NCBI RefSeq assembly: GCF_000784835.1 | Contig: NZ_JSFH01000002.1 | Span: 62,001 to 126,000 of the forward strand | DNA: 64,000 nucleotides | Origin: Thermotoga sp. Mc24 | GTDB taxonomy: Bacteria; Thermotogota; Thermotogae; Thermotogales; Thermotogaceae | Direction of reading: 5' to 3' | Shown here: piece by piece, positions 1 to 7,695 of the stretch | How the letters are laid out: every line of letters starts with the position of its first letter | How positions within the stretch are numbered: position 1 is the stretch's first letter | Position numbers and translations under genes: made by a program | Notes under the pieces: model-generated | Told to the model about the DNA's origin: nothing | Databases searched by the model: none | Seen by the model: only the letters and a program-made list of their open reading frames with translations

Positions 1-308
1 TGGAACCACGTGTGGAGAAAGCCTGTGTGATGGATGGGAAGGTCAAGAACGACTTTTATTCCGCTGTCGTGGAACGCCTCGAGCATCTCTTTGAACTCTC
101 TCACGCTACCGTACTCAGCTTTGAAAGAATAAAAATCCACCACGTCGTACCCGTGAAAAGATATGGAGGAAAAAACAGGCATGAGCCAGACAAAGTCAAT
201 CCCCAGTTCTTTCAGGTAGGAAACAGCGTTTTTCAATCCCCTGAAATCTCCCACACCGTCGAGGTTTCCATCCCTGAAAGATCTCACGTAGATCTGATAG
301 CCTATCAT
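1..308 (-). CDS. mgtA: 4-alpha-glucanotransferase (GH13), 5' part only
   Basis: Only the first ~102 codons lie in the window; the gene runs off the left edge. The N-terminus begins MIGYQIYVRSF and continues with the GH13 barrel opening: a GVGDFRGL loop, then LGIDFVWLMPV, then a DLPIHHTG segment corresponding to the DxxxNH-type conserved region I. From memory it is almost identical to T. maritima 4-alpha-glucanotransferase, a maltodextrin disproportionating enzyme. The ATG at 308 overlaps the stop of the upstream rqcH gene by 4 nt (ATGA), so the two are probably translationally coupled. The family is certain; the exact enzyme rests on recalled similarity. Confidence 0.9.
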   Translation of the reverse strand, partial: MIGYQIYVRSFRDGNLDGVGDFRGLKNAVSYLKELGIDFVWLMPVFSSISFHGYDVVDFYSFKAEYGSVREFKEMLEAFHDSGIKVVLDLPIHHTGFLHTWF

Positions 309-1954
309 CCCTCTATCCTCCTTGGCTCAACAAGAATGGTTTTGTAGTTCGTGTATATCACCATACCGGGTTTGAACCCCTTAGGTTTTCTTACATATTT
401 TATAAACGTGTAATCGACCGACACTTTCCCGGAGTTTTTTCCCTTCGAGTAACCGGCTGCGAGACTCGCCGCATACTCCACGACTTCCTGAGGCACCTCC
501 TTTCCTTCTGTCTTCACCACAACGTGAGCTCCCGGCATTTCATGAGCGTGGAACCACAGGTCCTCCTTCGAGGAAGTTCTCACGAGTTCATCGTTCTGTT
601 TGTTGTTTCTTCCTATGAGAATTTTGAATCCGCCGTAGTACACCTCTCTGAAACGGGTTTTCTTTGATTTTTGTTTTTTCGTTTTCCTCTCTTTCAGGAG
701 TCCAAATTCTCTCATTTCTTCTTCTATCTCTTCGAGTGTTTCCAGATCTTCCGCGTCTTCGATCGTCTGCCACAGCTGATAGAGATACTCTTTTTCCCGC
801 TGTATCTCTTCGAGCCGTTTTTCTACCTGTTCTTTCTTTCTCTGCAGTTTTTTGTAGGTATTGTAGAACTTCTGAGCCGTCTGGGCAGGATCTTTTCCCA
901 CATCCACAACGATCTTTTCGTTTGTCTCCCAGTCCGTGAGTTCGACCTCTCCGGATTTTCCCTTTATACTCCAGAGGTTCTGAACGATGAGATCGCCGAG
1001 TTTTTTGTATCTTTCGGCTTTCTCTGCTTCGGAAAGTTCCCTCGAAAGTTTTTCTTCAAGATCCTCCAGATCTTCAATTCTATTCACAACCACTTTGATA
1101 AAACGATTTTTGGTGTTTTCAAAGGTGGATTTTTCTTCTTTCCATCTCACAAATTCGTTGATACCCTCGGAGGGTTTTTCAAAGTACCTTTCTTTGGGGC
1201 CCAGCATGGTGAACCTGAAGGCAGAAACTTCCACAGGGTGTGAAGCTTCGTAATAAACAAACACCCCCGGGAGTTCCAGCTCCTTTTTTATCTCCTCAAG
1301 AACTTCGAGTATCTTCCCTCGATTCACAGACCTCCACGGAGTATTCAGCTCGTAGCCGGTTCTGTGGATCAACTCCTCCACGGAGGCGGGAGAAAAGCCT
1401 TCAAGAAGTGAAAGGAGAACGTTTCGAATCGTTTTTTCACTCTCTGGGGGAAGTTCTTTCAATTCAAAAATAGATAACTTTCCAGAGGGAAAAATCACGA
1501 ACTCCCTTCCGGGGAGGATTTCTCTCTTTTTCGTTACAATGCGTCTGTGTGCGTCAACGATTCTCCCGTCTCTGACCAGTATCATGTTCGAGTGGATCCC
1601 CATTATTTCGATGTAGAGATCTTTTTGAACGATTCCCTCTATCTCATCGAATTTCTCGAAGGAAAACCGCAGTGTTCTGTCCATCCCAATTTGTTCTACC
1701 TTTAGAAGTTTCGCACCTTTCAGTTCCTTTCTCAGAAGCATCGTGAACGAAGAGGGCATCTTCTCCGATGCCTCTTCTTTTTCAGCGATCGTTACATGGG
1801 AAACATCGGGTCTCAAACACACCCGAACGGTCGCACTTCTGAAAAGAAAATAATAATCAACCGTTGTTGGTTGATAGATCTGCCTCAAGTGTTCTCCTTC
1901 GAGTTCCTTTAACTCTCTGACTGCTTTGTGCAGAAGCAACCCATCGAAGGGCAT
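305..1954 (-). CDS. rqcH: NFACT-family ribosome rescue factor RqcH (FbpA-like)
   Basis: The 549-aa protein has NFACT architecture. An N-terminal NFACT-N domain opens with MPFDGLLLHKAV and carries the D92-R93 pair (IGMDRTLRF) required in RqcH for tRNA-Ala recruitment. A helix-hairpin and long charged coiled coil follow (about residues 270-430). A C-terminal NFACT-R domain contains DLWFHAHEMPGAHVVVK. In characterised bacteria RqcH binds stalled 50S subunits and adds C-terminal alanine tails to nascent chains; older annotations call it a fibronectin-binding protein. The retained D-R pair suggests tailing activity, which is an inference. It lies between nfo (1-nt gap) and mgtA (4-nt overlap) in a leftward operon. 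Start is ATG at 1954. Confidence 0.9.
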   Translation of the reverse strand: MPFDGLLLHKAVRELKELEGEHLRQIYQPTTVDYYFLFRSATVRVCLRPDVSHVTIAEKEEASEKMPSSFTMLLRKELKGAKLLKVEQIGMDRTLRFSFEKFDEIEGIVQKDLYIEIMGIHSNMILVRDGRIVDAHRRIVTKKREILPGREFVIFPSGKLSIFELKELPPESEKTIRNVLLSLLEGFSPASVEELIHRTGYELNTPWRSVNRGKILEVLEEIKKELELPGVFVYYEASHPVEVSAFRFTMLGPKERYFEKPSEGINEFVRWKEEKSTFENTKNRFIKVVVNRIEDLEDLEEKLSRELSEAEKAERYKKLGDLIVQNLWSIKGKSGEVELTDWETNEKIVVDVGKDPAQTAQKFYNTYKKLQRKKEQVEKRLEEIQREKEYLYQLWQTIEDAEDLETLEEIEEEMREFGLLKERKTKKQKSKKTRFREVYYGGFKILIGRNNKQNDELVRTSSKEDLWFHAHEMPGAHVVVKTEGKEVPQEVVEYAASLAAGYSKGKNSGKVSVDYTFIKYVRKPKGFKPGMVIYTNYKTILVEPRRIEG

Positions 1955-1955
1955 A

Positions 1956-2819
1956 TCAATCGACCTCTATACCGAATTTTTCTATGATCTCAAACACTTT
2001 CTTTATATCCTCCGCGTGCTCTTCGTTTCCACCGGGGGTTTCCAGGATCCACGGAACTTCCTGGATCTCTTTGAAGGAGAAAAACACGGCAAAACCTTCT
2101 TCACCTATGAATCCGCTTCCTATTCTTTCGTGTCTGTCTTTTGCCGCTCCGAGGGGGTATTTAGAATCGTTCAGGTGTATCATCTTGAGTCTTTCCAGGC
2201 CAAACAGGGTTTCTATTTCGTTTAGCAAGGCTTCGACACCCTCCTTTTTTGTGATGTCGTATCCAGAGTCGAACCCGTGACACGTATCGTAGGTGACAGC
2301 CACACGGTCTTTTTGATCGACGAGATCTCTGATCTTCTTTAGCTGTTCCAATTTGTATCCGATATTTCCTCCTTTTTGTGAAACGTTCTCAAGGAGAATT
2401 ACCACACCTTCGGTGTTGTTCAGCACTTCGTTCAGTCCTCTTACTATTCTGTCTATTCCCTCTTCCTCTCCTGTCCCGAGATGGCTTCCGGGGTGAATGT
2501 TCAGATACCTTATACCCAGCTTTCTGCAAATTTCCACTTCTTTTTTCAAAAGTTCAACGGATTTCTGCCAGATGTCCTCCTTTGGACTGGCAAGGTTTAT
2601 GAGGTATCCACTGTGACAGAACGCATTTTCCCAGTCGATACCGTTTTTTTTCATTTCCCTTTTGAATTTCGTGGCGACCTCGTCAGAAGGGAGTTTTGCA
2701 CCCCAGGACCGGGCGTTGTGCGGGAAGATCTGGAAGGAGTTCCCCCCAATGTTCACTGTGTCTTGTGGTACCCTGTCAAATCCTTTCGAGATGGGCATGT
2801 GAGCTCCTATTTTTATCAT
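1956..2819 (-). CDS. nfo: Endonuclease IV (apurinic/apyrimidinic endonuclease)
   Basis: The 287-aa TIM-barrel AP endonuclease hydrolyses the phosphodiester 5' to abasic sites using three zinc ions. Visible signatures are the N-terminal IGAHMPISKG, NIHPGSHLG, the metal-ligand strand VTYDTCHGFDSGYD, HLNDSKYPLGAAKDRHERIG, and the C-terminal ETPGGNEEHAED. An open frame extends 30 codons further upstream. I chose ATG 2819 because it has a GGGGTAAG ribosome-binding site and gives the usual N-terminus (MIKIGAHMP) and family length. It is the first gene of the leftward nfo-rqcH-mgtA unit. Confidence 0.95.
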   Translation of the reverse strand: MIKIGAHMPISKGFDRVPQDTVNIGGNSFQIFPHNARSWGAKLPSDEVATKFKREMKKNGIDWENAFCHSGYLINLASPKEDIWQKSVELLKKEVEICRKLGIRYLNIHPGSHLGTGEEEGIDRIVRGLNEVLNNTEGVVILLENVSQKGGNIGYKLEQLKKIRDLVDQKDRVAVTYDTCHGFDSGYDITKKEGVEALLNEIETLFGLERLKMIHLNDSKYPLGAAKDRHERIGSGFIGEEGFAVFFSFKEIQEVPWILETPGGNEEHAEDIKKVFEIIEKFGIEVD

Positions 2820-2844
2820 GCTTCTTACCCCTTTCCCGCGGTGA

Positions 2845-2850
2845 TATAAT
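2845..2850 (+). promoter_or_regulatory. Candidate -10 box for the small membrane protein at 2875
   Basis: A perfect TATAAT sits 25 nt upstream of the GTG start, in the divergent gap between nfo and the small membrane protein gene. The hexamer 17 nt upstream (TTCTTA) is a poor -35 match, so support is moderate. Confidence 0.4.
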
Positions 2851-2874
2851 GAAACAGTGCATGGAGGTGACATC

Positions 2875-3198
2875 GTGTGGATCACCGCACTCGTTGTTCT
2901 CGGATTCACTCTATATTCATTTTACACCTGGGCGTTTCTTGTTCGTCACAGAAAGATCATCTCGTACATAGAAAGGGATATTTTGGAGTTGGAAGAAAGA
3001 GAGAAGCTCTTCAGAAGAGAAGTTGCCTCAGGAAATGACTTTGTCAAAGAAAAATACGAGAAAATTCTGAAGCTCCTTGAAAGGGCCAAGGAAGACTACA
3101 ACTTTGAGGTAGAGAAATTCAACAGGAAACTCAAATCACCTCTTTATTTCATACCTGCAAAGCTTTTTGGAGAGGTTCCCTTGGAGAAGAAAGATTAA
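2875..3198 (+). CDS. Small membrane-anchored coiled-coil protein, possibly truncated LemA-like
   Basis: The 107-aa protein starts at GTG 2875, which has an ideal GGAGGTGA site (2863-2870) 4 nt upstream; a GTG at 2857 in the same frame has no such site. It has one N-terminal transmembrane helix (ITALVVLGFTLYSFYTWAFL) and then a charged alpha-helical region of about 65 residues. It ends with FNRKLKSPLYFIPAKLFG, which resembles the C-terminal YN..V..FN....P...IA.LFG signature of LemA proteins. LemA proteins are usually about 180-200 aa, so this would be a short version. No function can be assigned. It ends convergently against mazG with a 4-nt overlap. Confidence 0.7.
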   Translation: MWITALVVLGFTLYSFYTWAFLVRHRKIISYIERDILELEEREKLFRREVASGNDFVKEKYEKILKLLERAKEDYNFEVEKFNRKLKSPLYFIPAKLFGEVPLEKKD

Positions 3199-3545
3199 AT
3201 TTTCTTTTTGCGCTCTTTCCATATCTTTTCCGCCTCTTCTAAGGAAATCTTTTCTTCCCAGAACAGCCAGGGCTTCCTGTGTGAGATCTTTTCCACCACC
3301 TTCTGAATGGCACTTTCAAGGTCTATTCCGTAATCTCTCTGTGCCACTGCTGCCACGAGAAGCGCGTCGTAGATGAGATCTCCTATCTCTTCCTCGAGAT
3401 TTACGAGGTCGTTTTTCTTCACAGCTTCAGCGACTTCTTCTATTTCAGAAGCGAGGGCTTCAAGCAGAGTTTCAATGCTCTGTTTCTCTAACCAAGGGCA
3501 CTTTCTCAAACTTCTTTCGATGATTTCAAGAAGTCTCTCTACCAT
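3195..3545 (-). CDS. mazG: MazG-family nucleotide pyrophosphohydrolase
   Basis: This 116-aa single-domain all-alpha NTP pyrophosphatase shows the MazG signature EXXE(n)EXXD at E34/E37 and E53/D56 (EIGD) and the conserved CPWLEKQ start of the domain. The family cleaves (d)NTPs to NMP plus pyrophosphate and cleans the nucleotide pool. ATG 3545 is preceded by GGGAGGAGG at about 3553-3561, but that sequence lies inside the right end of the adjacent IS200/IS605-type element, whose predicted end (3548) is only 2 nt from the start codon. Translation of this copy therefore appears to depend on a transposon-supplied Shine-Dalgarno. In-frame codons upstream of the predicted empty site soon reach a TGA, so no longer ancestral start is evident. 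Confidence 0.88.
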   Translation of the reverse strand: MVERLLEIIERSLRKCPWLEKQSIETLLEALASEIEEVAEAVKKNDLVNLEEEIGDLIYDALLVAAVAQRDYGIDLESAIQKVVEKISHRKPWLFWEEKISLEEAEKIWKERKKKI

Positions 3546-3547
3546 CC

Positions 3548-3664
3548 CTTGACCTCCTCCCAATCCCCTGAAGGGGATGGGACTTTTGGTGGCTCTCAGG
3601 CCACCTTCCATGGAGCCAAAGATGCTCCATGGCCACAGAGGTGTGGATGAAACCTCACACCTCT
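3548..3664 (-). ncRNA. Candidate omegaRNA (TnpB guide RNA scaffold), approximate limits
   Basis: TnpB nucleases use an RNA from the 3' end of their gene and the element's right end; its 3' tail, copied from flanking DNA, is the guide. Here four hairpins follow one another on the minus strand: stems 3637-3645/3656-3664 (9 bp), 3608-3616/3624-3632 (9 bp), 3588-3593/3600-3605 (6 bp) and 3563-3568/3573-3578 (6 bp). Three of them overlap or abut the tnpB C-terminal codons. A guide read beyond 3548 would copy the mazG start. The limits are estimates. Confidence 0.55.
3563..3578. repeat. Right-end subterminal hairpin of the IS element
   Basis: The perfect inverted repeat ATCCCC-TGAA-GGGGAT matches the left-end hairpin in core and loop. 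It is the structure TnpA recognises in single-stranded DNA in this family. Confidence 0.8.
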
Positions 3665-4804
3665 GACGGGGGCCAAGCCCGCTACTACCTGGCCTGTGCC
3701 AGGATACCTTTTCCAGATGTTGATTGCTCCAACTCCGTCCCTGTGATACTCAAAACCACAGGCTTTGCAGTGGTATCTTCTTCCATTCGGCTTGTTCTTT
3801 GCACCACAGACAGGGCACGTCTTGCTCGTGTTCGCTTCTGAAATGAGTTCCACTTCGATTCCGAACTGCTCTGCTTTGTACCTTATCATCTCGATGAGTT
3901 TTCTGAACTGCCACTGGTGGATCTTCTGGTTCGCGTTGTCGCTGTAGTCCGCTCTTTCTCTGATCCCTGTGACGTCTCCTATCACGATGGTTCTGATTTG
4001 TTTTCTGAGGCACAGTCCGATGAAACTGCTTGTGATCTTGTGCATGATGTCGTTGATCTGGTTTCTGAGCCGTCTCAGGACTCTTTTCTTTGCACGAACA
4101 AGCTTGTTGTACCTTCTTGATCCCTTCTTGCACTCTGCTATGGCAGACTGAAAACTTGCAAGGCGTTTGTTTCGATAGCGAAGAACACTGCTGAGGACTC
4201 CTCCGTGGTAGCTGATGACTTCTTTTCCATCAAAGCACGTGATGGGACGGAGCACTCCAAGGTCGACCGCCATAACACCAGAGCCAGCATTCTTCTCTTC
4301 AATCTCCACCTCTATCGCAAGGTGGAGATAGTATCCATCTTCAAAGACAAGTCTTGCCTGTTTGATGCGAAGGGGAGGTTTGAGAGGTGTTTGTACAACA
4401 AATGGTTCTCGTTCTTTGCCCAAAGACAGTCTTAGGGTACCGTCTGGCAGAAGTTTTACAGCGCTTTCTTTCCATATGAACGGCAGATAGCGTTTTTTCT
4501 TGTGGGGAGGTTTTGCATCTTGATTCTTTTTGGCTGCTTTGAAGTACCCTTTGAGGGCTTGAAAGTAGAGCTGAACAAATGTCTGCTTTGAATGGACGTG
4601 GATTTTGATGTTTTCTGCCCAGCGGAGGATGTATTTGTCTGCGGTGGGCCAGGACAGCCAGAAGCCTTTCTTTCGGTGTATCTTTCGCACAAGAGACATC
4701 GTTTTGTTGTAGATTCTTGCTGCTGTGCGGTTGAGTTCTTCGCATGTTTGACTCAGGTGTCCTGGTACGGCGAGTTTGTAGGTTCGTATCACACGTCTTG
4801 ACAT
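3596..4804 (-). CDS. tnpB: TnpB, RNA-guided RuvC-like nuclease of IS605 family
   Basis: The 402-aa protein has a full set of TnpB landmarks. The RuvC-like catalytic residues are D181 (MAVDLGVLRP), E323 (LISEANTSKTC) and D356 (YHRDGVGAINIW). A four-cysteine zinc finger lies at C330/C333/C346/C349 (CPVCG...CKACG). Characterised TnpB proteins are omegaRNA-guided DNA nucleases that cut the empty donor site and so favour retention of the element. The start overlaps the tnpA end by 16 nt. No frameshift or stop interrupts it, so it is likely functional. The GTG/ATG choice near 4804 is not critical because the domain begins within ~10 residues. Confidence 0.95.
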   Translation of the reverse strand: MSRRVIRTYKLAVPGHLSQTCEELNRTAARIYNKTMSLVRKIHRKKGFWLSWPTADKYILRWAENIKIHVHSKQTFVQLYFQALKGYFKAAKKNQDAKPPHKKKRYLPFIWKESAVKLLPDGTLRLSLGKEREPFVVQTPLKPPLRIKQARLVFEDGYYLHLAIEVEIEEKNAGSGVMAVDLGVLRPITCFDGKEVISYHGGVLSSVLRYRNKRLASFQSAIAECKKGSRRYNKLVRAKKRVLRRLRNQINDIMHKITSSFIGLCLRKQIRTIVIGDVTGIRERADYSDNANQKIHQWQFRKLIEMIRYKAEQFGIEVELISEANTSKTCPVCGAKNKPNGRRYHCKACGFEYHRDGVGAINIWKRYPGTGQVVAGLAPVRGVRFHPHLCGHGASLAPWKVA

Positions 4805-5178
4805 TCCTCGATGTACCTCCTGATAGTTTCTTCAGAGGCATTACCAGCTGTTCCAACGTAGTAACTTCGAGCCCAAAGGCCCTCTTTGGTTCTAAGCTCT
4901 GGAAATTTCTCCAGCAGTTTCCTCGCTGAAACACCCTTGAATAGGTTTGCTATCTCAGCCGGTGAAAATCTCGGAGGCGCCGATACAAACAAATGAACAT
5001 GATCAGGCTGAATAGAGAGGGCCAGTATTTCTATTCCGTGTTGTTTTGCTGTGTTGCGGAGTATTCGTTCAAGTTCTTCAGCTATGGAGCCGACCAGGAT
5101 TTTTCTGCGGTATTTAGGTATCCACACAAAATGATAGTTCAGATTATAATGACTCCACCTTGTCTTCTTGATATGCAT
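4789..5178 (-). CDS. tnpA: TnpA, HUH single-tyrosine transposase (IS200/IS605)
   Basis: The 129-aa Y1 transposase cuts and rejoins single-stranded DNA at the hairpin-marked ends. It shows the HUH pair in QPDHVHLF (H60/H62 from the chosen start) and the nucleophilic tyrosine in ETIRRYIEE (Y122). It begins with the usual KKTRWSHYNLNYHFVW stretch. A TTG six codons upstream is in frame, but ATG 5178 has GGTGATAGG just before it and matches family N-termini. A TATAAT-like sequence lies upstream on the minus strand near 5200. It overlaps tnpB by 16 nt. Confidence 0.95.
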   Translation of the reverse strand: MHIKKTRWSHYNLNYHFVWIPKYRRKILVGSIAEELERILRNTAKQHGIEILALSIQPDHVHLFVSAPPRFSPAEIANLFKGVSARKLLEKFPELRTKEGLWARSYYVGTAGNASEETIRRYIEECQDV

Positions 5179-5230
5179 ACCTATCACCACATTCAATTAT
5201 ATCATAAGATAATTAACACCACAACAAACC

Positions 5231-5250
5231 TATCCCCCTGAAGGGGGATA
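5231..5250. repeat. Left-end subterminal hairpin of the IS element
   Basis: The perfect inverted repeat TATCCCCC-TGAA-GGGGGATA is directly bordered on the outer side by GTAA (TTAC on the element strand), the IS608-type target. Confidence 0.8.
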
Positions 5251-5357
5251 GTAAGTGGTTGGGGTTCTGTCATTCTATTTGCTTTTAGAATCAGCTCTTT
5301 TGTTTCCATGCTCAAAATTTCTTTCAATTTCATCACGCTCCTAAATTCGATGAATTC

Positions 5358-5363
5358 TATAAT
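5358..5363 (+). promoter_or_regulatory. Candidate -10 box before the glycosyltransferase
   Basis: A perfect TATAAT lies in an AT-rich stretch 50 nt upstream of the glycosyltransferase start. No convincing -35 hexamer is visible at 16-18 nt. Confidence 0.35.
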
Positions 5364-5412
5364 ATATTATAGGAAGTTCTTAAAATTTGCATCACAAAAA
5401 GGAGGTGAGAGT

Positions 5413-6483
5413 ATGAAAATCGGATTCCTCAGCAGATGGGGTGCCACGTGCGGTGTGGGGATGCACGCAGAGATACTTGCAAGAGAGTTCATCAGAATGG
5501 GACACGAAGTTGTGGTCTTTGCACCAACAGAAGAGAGTGCCAGCAAGGAAGTTAAATACTACAAAAGAACGGAAGCCCAGGATCCGGAGTTCGTGAAGAG
5601 AGAGATCTACACGGAAGTGGACAACGTAACAGAGGAGGGCTGGGTGAAAGAAGAAGAGATTTTAAAGGAAAACCTGGACCTGCTCATAATAGAAACCTTC
5701 TGGAGAGTTCCGGTAAAACCACTCACCAGGCTCATAGAAAAGCTGAAGATTCCGGTTATTTCCGTTTTCCATGAAGCAAACATCTTCAAAGCAAGAGAAG
5801 TGGTGAAACTGCCCTGCGATAAAATCGTGGTTTTCGATAGAAGGTTTTACGATGAGATTCTGGAGTTTTACGAGATCCCCCGGGAAAAGGTCGAAGTGAT
5901 CAGCTACCCGGTTATGAAACCCTACGATGTGGAACCAGAAAGACCCGTCAGTGAAGACAAGTTCCTGTTCTTTTCGTTTGGAAGACAACCCGTCGAAGAA
6001 TACTGTGACTTCCTCAACGCCCTGAAAAAACTCAGAAAGAGATTCGACAACGTTCACTACTGGATCATCAGGTCAGATGGAAGGGTGGATTACGAGGCTG
6101 AGTGGATCACTCAGTGGCAGAAAAGACCAACCGTCGAAAAACTCTACAGTTATCTGAAGGGATCGAACGTACACCTTCTACCAAAAGGAAACACTCCGAA
6201 CGTTGTTGTGTCTTCTACCCTGTATCAGATCATAGCGAGTGAAACCCCCATCGTCATAAGAGACAGTAGATTCGTTGAAACCATAGAGACCGACGCGTAC
6301 GGATTCGGCCCCATCGTGAAGTACAGAAATATTCACGATCTGGTTCACAAGCTCGAGCTTTTGATGCTGGACAGAGAGCAGGTCGAGGATATCAAGAAAG
6401 AAGTGAGGGTTTTTGTGGAAAAGTACGGCGGTGACAAGATCGCTCAGGAATTCCTGGATCTTGCAAAGACCATCACCAAATGA
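5413..6483 (+). CDS. Glycosyltransferase, GT-B fold (GT4-like)
   Basis: The 356-aa predicted cytoplasmic GT-B enzyme has an N-terminal Rossmann half with the motif GVGMHAEILAREFIRMGHEV, typical of GT4 acceptor domains, and a C-terminal half with PNVVVSSTLYQIIASETPIVI that fits the donor-site region. It probably uses a nucleotide-sugar donor; the acceptor cannot be told. ATG 5413 follows a strong AAAAAGGAGGTGA site; the open frame extends 35 codons further with no ribosome site. It stands alone between the transposon and a convergent lipid-kinase gene, which ends 13 nt after it. Confidence 0.75.
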   Translation: MKIGFLSRWGATCGVGMHAEILAREFIRMGHEVVVFAPTEESASKEVKYYKRTEAQDPEFVKREIYTEVDNVTEEGWVKEEEILKENLDLLIIETFWRVPVKPLTRLIEKLKIPVISVFHEANIFKAREVVKLPCDKIVVFDRRFYDEILEFYEIPREKVEVISYPVMKPYDVEPERPVSEDKFLFFSFGRQPVEEYCDFLNALKKLRKRFDNVHYWIIRSDGRVDYEAEWITQWQKRPTVEKLYSYLKGSNVHLLPKGNTPNVVVSSTLYQIIASETPIVIRDSRFVETIETDAYGFGPIVKYRNIHDLVHKLELLMLDREQVEDIKKEVRVFVEKYGGDKIAQEFLDLAKTITK

Positions 6484-6496
6484 GGGGGTAGCCTCC

Positions 6497-7405
6497 TCAT
6501 TTTTTCACCAGCACCCTTATAACCCCGGGGATTATTGAAAAGAAAATCTTCTTGGCCCAGAAAGATTCACCATCGAATTCCACCGGTTCATCTCTTTGAA
6601 ACTCCACCACCACCTTTTTCGCCTGATAACCCTCCACCCCGGGATGTTCCAACAGCTTTCCGTTGAACACCCTGTGCAGGTTAGCCAGGATTCTCAACTT
6701 TCCTATGTCGTTTATCACTGTCACAGCAAGAAGGCCGTCGTCTGGCACAGCGTGGGGAAGTTGGTTCATGCCTCCTCCATTGTATTTACAGATCCCAACG
6801 TTCATGGAAAAAACCCTCTTCTCCCACACCTTTTCATCGATCTGGATCCTGGCAGTAGGGGGATCGTATTCGATGATAGAGGAGAAAATCCTCGAGAAGT
6901 AAGAAACGCGGTTCTTCCTCTTGAGAAGGTTGGTCCTGTAGGTCACAAATCCGTCGAAGAAAAGGCCTGCAACATTCACGAACGCGCGCTTTTCTATCTC
7001 TCCGCTCGCTTTTTCGTATTCACCTACTCCCAGATCCTGAACGAATTCTTTTCCATCTTTCAATGTTTTGATCGCTTCTTCGATCTCAAGAGAAACGCCG
7101 ATCGTTCTCGCCCAGTCTTTGCCGCTTCCGAACGGTATCCACCCGAAGACAACTTCTCTTAAATCGTATCCGTTCAAGAAGATCCCGTTTACCACCTCGT
7201 TTACCGTTCCATCTCCACCGAACGCTGCTATTCTTCTGTATCCCTCTTTGAAAGCCTTCTTTGAAATTTCCATCGCGCGACCTGGCCTTTTTGTGAAGGC
7301 AACCTTGTGATCTATCCCGTGTTTCTTCAGAAGATCTTCGACCCTGTCCCAGATTTTTCCAGCTCTTCCTCCACCCGCAGCGGGATTGTAGATCAGGAAT
7401 ACCAT
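6497..7405 (-). CDS. Diacylglycerol kinase-family lipid kinase (YegS/DgkB-like)
   Basis: The 302-aa protein has the DAGK catalytic domain: start MVFLIYNPAAGGGRAGK, the nucleotide-binding GGDGTVNEVVNG, and PFGSGKDWARTIG. The family phosphorylates diacylglycerol or related lipids at the membrane and feeds phospholipid recycling. I chose ATG 7405 because GGAAGGGG lies about 6 nt upstream and the gene then starts 2 nt after the stop of the upstream small membrane protein gene; an ATG at 7411 is also possible. The exact lipid substrate is unknown. Confidence 0.87.
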   Translation of the reverse strand: MVFLIYNPAAGGGRAGKIWDRVEDLLKKHGIDHKVAFTKRPGRAMEISKKAFKEGYRRIAAFGGDGTVNEVVNGIFLNGYDLREVVFGWIPFGSGKDWARTIGVSLEIEEAIKTLKDGKEFVQDLGVGEYEKASGEIEKRAFVNVAGLFFDGFVTYRTNLLKRKNRVSYFSRIFSSIIEYDPPTARIQIDEKVWEKRVFSMNVGICKYNGGGMNQLPHAVPDDGLLAVTVINDIGKLRILANLHRVFNGKLLEHPGVEGYQAKKVVVEFQRDEPVEFDGESFWAKKIFFSIIPGVIRVLVKK

Positions 7406-7407
7406 GT

Positions 7408-7614
7408 TCATCCCCTTCCGATCAGAGCAAGCAGAATAGATACAGCAAAGGCTCCAAGACTCACAGAGAGAAACTGCCATCCTTTTTTATCGTAGAACTT
7501 TTTCTTTTGATTCTGCTTCTTCTTTATAGCACGTGTTCCAAGATCGAAAAACACTATCGCGATGAACAAAAGTCCAAAACCGGCAAAGAACAGAAAATCC
7601 GATACAAATCTCAA
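7408..7614 (-). CDS. Small two-helix membrane protein of unknown function
   Basis: The 68-aa protein has two predicted transmembrane helices (about residues 6-26 and 47-65) joined by a very basic loop (KKKQNQKKK). It starts at TTG 7614 behind GGAGGTGA (5-nt spacing), and its stop lies 2 nt before the lipid-kinase start, so the two are one unit. I do not recognise the family. Confidence 0.75.
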   Translation of the reverse strand: MRFVSDFLFFAGFGLLFIAIVFFDLGTRAIKKKQNQKKKFYDKKGWQFLSVSLGAFAVSILLALIGRG

Positions 7615-7643
7615 AGTCTCACCTCCGCAGGGGATATTCTACC

Positions 7644-7669
7644 AAAAAAAGGGCAGGAAATCCCTGCCC
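7644..7669 (-). terminator. Intrinsic terminator after the iron alcohol dehydrogenase gene
   Basis: The hairpin GGGCAGG-(5 nt)-CCTGCCC (7651-7657/7663-7669) is followed on the minus strand by seven T. It lies 27 nt past the dehydrogenase stop. Confidence 0.85.
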
Positions 7670-7695
7670 TTCTTTAGTGTTTCTGATTCCTTTAC

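Larger units (their letters stand above)
3548..5250 (-). mobile_element. IS200/IS605-family insertion sequence (IS608-like ends)
   Basis: The element is about 1.7 kb and encodes a single-tyrosine HUH transposase (tnpA) and tnpB in the same direction. Subterminal hairpins with identical TGAA loops (CTTCAG-type on the minus strand) lie at both ends: 5231-5250 on the left and 3563-3578 on the right, and there are no terminal inverted repeats. On the minus strand the left hairpin is directly preceded by TTAC (5254-5251), and the right end carries TCAAG (3552-3548). In IS608 these are the target tetranucleotide and right cleavage site, so I place the boundaries there. Both genes look intact, so the element may be active or recently inserted. 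Confidence 0.88.

Noticed and set aside
3750..4934. Other long frames across the transposase genes
   Set aside because: Out-of-frame shadows of tnpB and tnpA with arginine/serine/threonine-heavy composition and no motifs.
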